Of a stretch of 8,021 bases of DNA, positions 5,734 to 8,021 are shown in pieces; positions within the stretch are counted from its first letter, which is position 1, and the number at the start of each line of letters is the position of its first letter. The stretch covers positions 1 to 8,021 of the forward strand of contig CAILUR010000035.1 of assembly GCA_903837445.1 (NCBI GenBank). Reading direction: 5' to 3'. The translations under genes and the position numbers were made by a program. The DNA comes from an uncultured bacterium. GTDB taxonomy: Bacteria > Oederibacteriota > PGYV01 > CAILUR01. The notes below the pieces were generated by a model. It saw only the letters and a program-made list of their open reading frames with translations. It was not told the origin of the DNA and did not search any database.

Positions 5734-6399
5734 TTACGGGTTGCAGCTTGCCCACATACTCAAAGACACACCGCTGAATGCCCCGCCCGACGGGCAAACG
5801 CCGCTCATATCAGCAGGCAGCCCAATGCCGTTCTGGTATAATATACCGGTCCCGCTGTTGTATCCGCCAATATCACCGGATGTATTGCAATATACTGCCA
5901 GCCAGTAGTCCCCGGCCGCTAAATAAGTACCGGCGATTTCTATTGATTTCCAGCCTGCTCCAAGAGCTTCAAATGAAGAATTAACAACTAGCCTTGTGCC
6001 CGGGCAACCAGAAGAATCAGCATAAATTGCCACTTTAAAATTTCCCGGATTCCATACCCTGAGCCAGACCCTGTATACTGTAGCGGCTAACAAAAGTGTA
6101 TGTTTTTGAAAAAAGGTCCTATCGTTAGCGGCTGTCGTAAATCCGGTATCATTATTTTCTGTCCCGAAAGCCACGCACTTTGTCGGTATCTCGGTAGGCG
6201 TTGCTGTCGTAGTACACGTTTCAGTCGCGGTTGCTGAAATCGTTGCCGTGGATGTGATTGTTCCGGTGGAAGCGATTGTAGGCAGAGTATTTGCTGACGG
6301 CCCGGAAACACTTTTACCGCATCCCGTTGCACTCATAAAAGAAACAAAAAATAACGAACTAATCAATACTACATTATGCGTATGCTTTGAGTAAATCAT
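5734..6399 (-). CDS. Predicted lipoprotein with Thr/Ser linker and beta-rich C-terminal domain
   Basis: A 221-residue protein. Residues 7-26 form a signal peptide ending in SATG-C27, an acceptable lipobox (the -3 Ala is less usual), so lipidation and membrane anchoring are likely. Residues 30-75 are a Thr/Ser/Ala-rich linker, then a Cys-containing beta-rich domain (75-221) with FKVAIYADSSGCPG, AGWKSIEI and AAGDYWLAVY. This resembles a jelly-roll-like surface module found repeatedly in secreted bacterial proteins; I do not know a binding partner. The start at 6399 is chosen over 6450 because a perfect GGAGGT (6405-6410) lies 5 nt upstream. It probably serves as a surface or adhesion protein, an inference from layout only. 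It lies in the repeat-rich accessory part of the window. Confidence 0.8.
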   Translation of the reverse strand: MIYSKHTHNVVLISSLFFVSFMSATGCGKSVSGPSANTLPTIASTGTITSTATISATATETCTTTATPTEIPTKCVAFGTENNDTGFTTAANDRTFFQKHTLLLAATVYRVWLRVWNPGNFKVAIYADSSGCPGTRLVVNSSFEALGAGWKSIEIAGTYLAAGDYWLAVYCNTSGDIGGYNSGTGILYQNGIGLPADMSGVCPSGGAFSGVSLSMWASCNP

Positions 6400-6508
6400 C
6401 TGCCACCTCCGGCGGAATTGTTCTTCGATTTCTGTCAGCAAAACGATCAAGAAAGACTTCAGTTGTCCGTACCGTTAATTTCCGCTCCTTGTCGTTCAAA
6501 ATACTCAA
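6374..6508 (-). CDS. Possible small ORF overlapping the lipoprotein start
   Basis: A 44-codon frame from TTG at 6508 (an alternative TTG lies at 6499) to TAA at 6376-6374 overlaps the first codons of the lipoprotein gene in another frame. The peptide is charged and protein-like, with segments VRTTEVFLDRFADRNRRT and IPPEVADDLLKAYA, and an acidic-amphipathic pattern unusual for random AT-rich sequence. Against it: no ATG, no good SD, two stop codons just upstream, and no family that I recognise. It could be a leader peptide coupled to the lipoprotein, a remnant of an older gene, or chance. Confidence 0.25.
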   Translation of the reverse strand: MSILNDKERKLTVRTTEVFLDRFADRNRRTIPPEVADDLLKAYA

Positions 6509-6580
6509 CCACTGATATATTTATTATATATACGTAAAAATTGCTTGTCAAATATATTTATTTCGAATTTGTTAATTTTG

Positions 6581-6748
6581 GCTGGGCAAAATGTCCAATC
6601 TCCGCAAGTCGCCCGTCATAAACCCGAGCGAAGCGATTGGTTTATGGCTGGGCATATTGGGCAACCTTCGCAACCCGCCCGTCAAAAACCAGAGCGAAGC
6701 GAATGGTTTTTGGCTGGGCGCAGCACACTAACTACGCAACTGGCTTTT
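6581..6748 (+). repeat. 66-bp tandem hairpin repeat, family 1 (two full units and a partial third)
   Basis: Units at 6581-6646 and 6647-6712 are both 66 nt and begin GCTGGGCA. They share CGCAA, CGCCCGTC and a hairpin with an 8-bp stem around a loop containing GAGCGAAGCGA. The stems are CATAAACC/GGTTTATG (6617-6624/6639-6646) and CAAAAACC/GGTTTTTG (6683-6690/6705-6712), with one compensated base-pair change. A third, partial unit starts at 6713 (GCTGGGCGCAG...CGCAACTGG). The block fills most of the 406-nt gap between the lipoprotein and toxin genes; the rest (6400-6580) is the lipoprotein leader. An open plus-strand frame crosses the repeats, but it simply reflects the 66-nt (22-codon) period. 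Confidence 0.88.
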
Positions 6749-6805
6749 TACTACTGAACCAATTGCCCTTTCGGAGAGCATTAAGTTCTTATGACTCTAA
6801 CGTGT

Positions 6806-7072
6806 CTATTCGTAATGCGTCCACATACGTAATATTTTGACTGTTTTTTGTTTTTTTAGTACCTGATAAACAAGTCTGTGTTGAATATTTATTCTGCGGG
6901 AGTAAGCGCCATTAAGATCCCCTACCAATTTTTCAAACGGAGGTGGATTTTGATACGGATTAGTCTCAATAATATCCAGAAGCTGTGTAACCTTGTTCTT
7001 TAATCCTGCTCCTGCTATTTTTTTTGAATCTTTCACAGCTTCCCTGGTATACGACAGTTCCCACTTTACCAT
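6806..7072 (-). CDS. yoeB: YoeB/Txe-family toxin (RelE-superfamily mRNA endonuclease)
   Basis: An 88-residue toxin. YoeB proteins bind the ribosomal A site and cleave mRNA. The fold and active-site residues are all present: E47 in PPFEKLVGDLNGAYSRR, R60, R66 in HRLVYQV, and the C-terminal H86-Y87, corresponding to E. coli YoeB E46, R59 or R60, R65, H83 and Y84. Length is normal (E. coli YoeB has 84 residues) and the toxin looks intact. Its ATG overlaps the end of the antitoxin gene by 7 nt, the coupling typical of this family. It is therefore expressed from the antitoxin promoter (7328-7356) and held inactive by the partner. Repeats of one family lie on both sides of the pair. Confidence 0.95.
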   Translation of the reverse strand: MVKWELSYTREAVKDSKKIAGAGLKNKVTQLLDIIETNPYQNPPPFEKLVGDLNGAYSRRINIQHRLVYQVLKKQKTVKILRMWTHYE

Positions 7073-7308
7073 TTAAGGGTCTTCACACACTTTTTAAGGG
7101 GTGTTTTCAGACCTTTTACAATCGATTCCCTCATTTTAGGAATAGAAAGCAGGTATATAGTCTCTTGTATTGCTGACCAGTCCTCTTCCGAAAGAAGTAC
7201 TGCAGTATTTCTCTTACCCGTTATCTGTATTGGCTGATGCCCTGCCGCGGTCTGGTCAAGCAGCTTGTAAAGATTGGTTCTTGCTTCACTTGCTGTAATC
7301 GTTGTCAT
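7066..7308 (-). CDS. yefM: YefM/Phd-family antitoxin
   Basis: An 80-residue antitoxin and DNA-binding repressor of the pair. The N-terminal dimerisation and DNA-binding part is clear: ITASEARTNLYKLLDQT, then ITGKRNTAVLLSEEDW, then IQETIYLLSIPKMRESI. The start at 7308 is chosen over 7356 because GAGGTGA (7314-7320) is 5 nt upstream and the longer frame would run through the operator. The C-terminal tail that wraps the toxin reads KTPLKKCVKTLKW. In relatives as I remember them it is acidic, of the type TPxEECxEELxW, so several expected Glu are Lys here. Whether neutralisation still works is open. The gene is first in a two-gene operon with yoeB. Confidence 0.94.
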   Translation of the reverse strand: MTTITASEARTNLYKLLDQTAAGHQPIQITGKRNTAVLLSEEDWSAIQETIYLLSIPKMRESIVKGLKTPLKKCVKTLKW

Positions 7309-7327
7309 ATTTATCACCTCTGAATAT

Positions 7328-7356
7328 AGCGTACCATAAAGCGTACGACTTGTCAA
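7328..7356 (-). promoter_or_regulatory. Promoter and operator of the yefM-yoeB operon
   Basis: On the minus strand TTGACA (7356-7351) is a perfect -35, followed after 17 nt by TACGCT (7333-7328), a weak -10. Two GTAC cores, CGTACC (7330-7335) and CGTACG (7342-7347), lie in the spacer and -10 with a centre-to-centre distance of 12 bp. That is the geometry reported for the paired TGTACA operators of E. coli yefM-yoeB. An inverted repeat TCAAGT-3-ACTTGA (7353-7367) overlaps the -35. Confidence 0.75.
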
Positions 7357-7432
7357 GTTTGACTTGAAAAGAGTTTAAATCCATTAAGGTGGGTAGATAA
7401 AAAGATTTAATTAAATACATAAAAAATAAAAT

Positions 7433-7536
7433 GGTTGGACATATTGGGCACCCTTGCAACTCGCCCATCATAAACCCGAGCGAAGCGAGCCGCTTCATGT
7501 AGTTGAGCTACTGCGAAGGGTAAATGGTGGTTTATG
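7433..7536 (+). repeat. Family 1 hairpin repeat, copy with insertion
   Basis: This copy aligns with the 66-bp unit: GACATATTGGGCA, CGCAACTCGCCC-like sequence, then CATAAACCCGAGCGAAGCGA, and closes with GGTTTATGGCT. Stem arms 7469-7476 and 7529-7536 are identical to those of the first unit at 6617/6639. Between loop and second arm sits about 38 nt of extra sequence with its own small hairpin (GTAG-ttgag-CTAC), so the outer stem is kept although the loop has grown. Same orientation as the copies at 6581-6748. Confidence 0.8.
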
Positions 7537-7554
7537 GCTAACATTTGGACTATA

Positions 7555-7680
7555 TCACAACTCACTTCTCAGGCAAGGGTAAGGAGTAAGGAGTAAGGGT
7601 TAAGAAGTGAGGAATTTTCTGCAGGTAAAATTGGAAGCGGCAGGTTTACTTAATCCTGAACCCTTGCTCCTTAATCCTTA
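7555..7680 (+). repeat. Dispersed repeat family 2, copy B, with long inverted arm
   Basis: 7555-7648 is the second copy of the repeat at 5511-5596. It contains a short tandem stretch (TAAGGAG TAAGGAG TAAGGG). The segment 7580-7604 is complementary to 7656-7680 at 22 of 25 positions, giving a potential 25-bp stem with a 51-nt loop. Copy A lacks the right arm. Confidence 0.82.
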
Positions 7681-7681
7681 C

Positions 7682-7760
7682 AAATTTTCCTCAGAAAATT
7701 TGGCTGGGCGCAGTGGACGATCTCCGTAACTGGATTTTCTCTGAAAACCCGATTATTTTG
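7682..7760 (+). repeat. Diverged GCTGGGC hairpin unit
   Basis: A perfect 8-bp hairpin AAATTTTC-ctca-GAAAATTT (7682-7701) leads into GCTGGGCGCAG and CTCCGTAACTGG, similar to the partial third unit at 6713. A second hairpin, GGATTTTC-tct-GAAAACCC (7732-7750, one mismatch), follows. Its boundaries and its membership in family 1 are less sure than for the other copies. Confidence 0.55.
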
Positions 7761-7853
7761 CTTAAAAATTTGGAAGAACACAGGATTCTAACACTATAAG
7801 CCAGTTATGTTGATTTCGTCATCTGCTATCCCTTTTCTAGTAAAGGAATGTTA

Positions 7854-8021
7854 TTAAAATTTTCGCCGCCTGTAAATCCTGTGTCTAGACCTGTTTAGCT
7901 GTTCAAGTACAGTATTTGTCTCAATTGTTTGGACTTGTTCACGGCTCTGTCGGAGATAATTAGCATAATTATTAGCCATAACTTGCGATAGTGAAAAAAA
8001 TTCTATTGGATTTGTCTTAAC
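7854..8021 (-). CDS. Unrecognised protein, C-terminal 55 residues only
   Basis: An open frame enters from the right edge and ends at TAA (7856-7854). The visible 55 residues include FFSLSQVMANNYANYL, a Gln/Glu-rich probably helical stretch (REQVQTIETNTVLEQL) and a strongly basic end (RSRHRIYRRRKF). Codon choice and the patterned sequence look like a real protein tail. The only internal ATG (7979) has no SD, so the start is most likely beyond the window. No family is recognised. A basic tail after a helix would suit nucleic-acid or ribosome contact, but that is a guess. It belongs to the same strand as all other genes here. Confidence 0.5.
   Translation of the reverse strand, partial: VKTNPIEFFSLSQVMANNYANYLRQSREQVQTIETNTVLEQLNRSRHRIYRRRKF

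Larger units (their letters stand above)
7309..7853. other. Gene-free, repeat-filled interval upstream of the antitoxin
   Basis: These 545 nt hold the toxin-antitoxin promoter/operator, an AT-rich stretch (7368-7432), a diverged copy of hairpin repeat family 1 (7433-7536), copy B of family 2 with its inverted arm (7555-7680) and another GCTGGGC-containing unit (7682-7760). From 7761 to 7853 nothing is recognised beyond a weak CCTTT/AAAGG hairpin near 7832-7847, with no T-run. Confidence 0.7.

Noticed and set aside
6087..6332. 81-codon minus-strand frame inside the lipoprotein gene
   Set aside because: It is a shadow of the lipoprotein frame: the Thr/Ser linker codons read out of phase give an Arg/Gln-rich sequence, with no SD.
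6581..6748. CRISPR array
   Set aside because: Units are contiguous 66-bp repeats without unique spacers of constant length, and no cas genes are present.
6545..6840. Plus-strand frames encoding KPERSxWF(M/L)AG-type peptide repeats
   Set aside because: The open frame results from the 66-nt repeat period being divisible by three. There is no SD, and the compensated stem change indicates selection on hairpin structure rather than on protein.
7286..7498. 70-codon minus-strand frame upstream of the antitoxin
   Set aside because: It runs through a family 1 repeat and the yefM operator and promoter, and has no supporting motif.
6581..7536. Integron attC sites flanking the toxin-antitoxin pair
   Set aside because: No GTTRRRY/RYYYAAC core pairs were seen at the repeat ends; the hairpins have a different build.

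Overview
The window is bacterial: AT-rich, compact, with Shine-Dalgarno (SD) leaders (GGAGG, GAGGT, AAGGGGG) and ATG starts. Every convincing gene lies on the minus strand. The species cannot be fixed from sequence alone. Dispersed hairpin repeats, a Thr/Ser-rich lipoprotein linker and an ORF6N gene are compatible with an uncultured, environmentally sampled lineage, but that is only an impression.

Left part (1-741), read right to left: a small [4Fe-4S] ferredoxin with its own promoter. A cobalamin (B12) riboswitch begins 4 nt after its stop codon. Then come an intrinsic terminator hairpin and the first 18 codons of a histidine phosphatase with the RHGET motif, probably a CobC-type alpha-ribazole phosphatase. 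This looks like a B12-feedback-controlled gene or operon running off the left edge.

Middle (769-5377): a closely spaced pair (triple zinc-ribbon protein, then a hemolysin III/PAQR membrane protein), a radical SAM protein with a C-terminal SPASM-like cysteine set, an exported acetolactate decarboxylase, an ORF6N DNA-binding protein behind a perfect-consensus sigma70 promoter, and a COG4705/DUF347 four-repeat membrane protein. Apart from the first pair they look like single, separately expressed genes. The ORF6N gene contains two tandem 27-bp palindromes whose arms covary.

Right part (5378-8021) is accessory in character: a predicted lipoprotein with a beta-rich domain, a YefM/YoeB-type toxin-antitoxin pair with a recognisable paired-GTAC operator, and at least two families of non-coding dispersed repeats. 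One is a 66-bp hairpin unit present in tandem and again downstream. The other is a roughly 90-bp unit with copies about 2 kb apart that bracket the lipoprotein and the toxin-antitoxin module. The window ends inside the 3' part of an unrecognised gene.

No complete new multi-gene system is evident. The items most worth a second look are the covarying palindromes inside the ORF6N gene, the riboswitch-cobC leader, the hairpin repeats around the toxin-antitoxin module, and the charge-inverted tail of the antitoxin.
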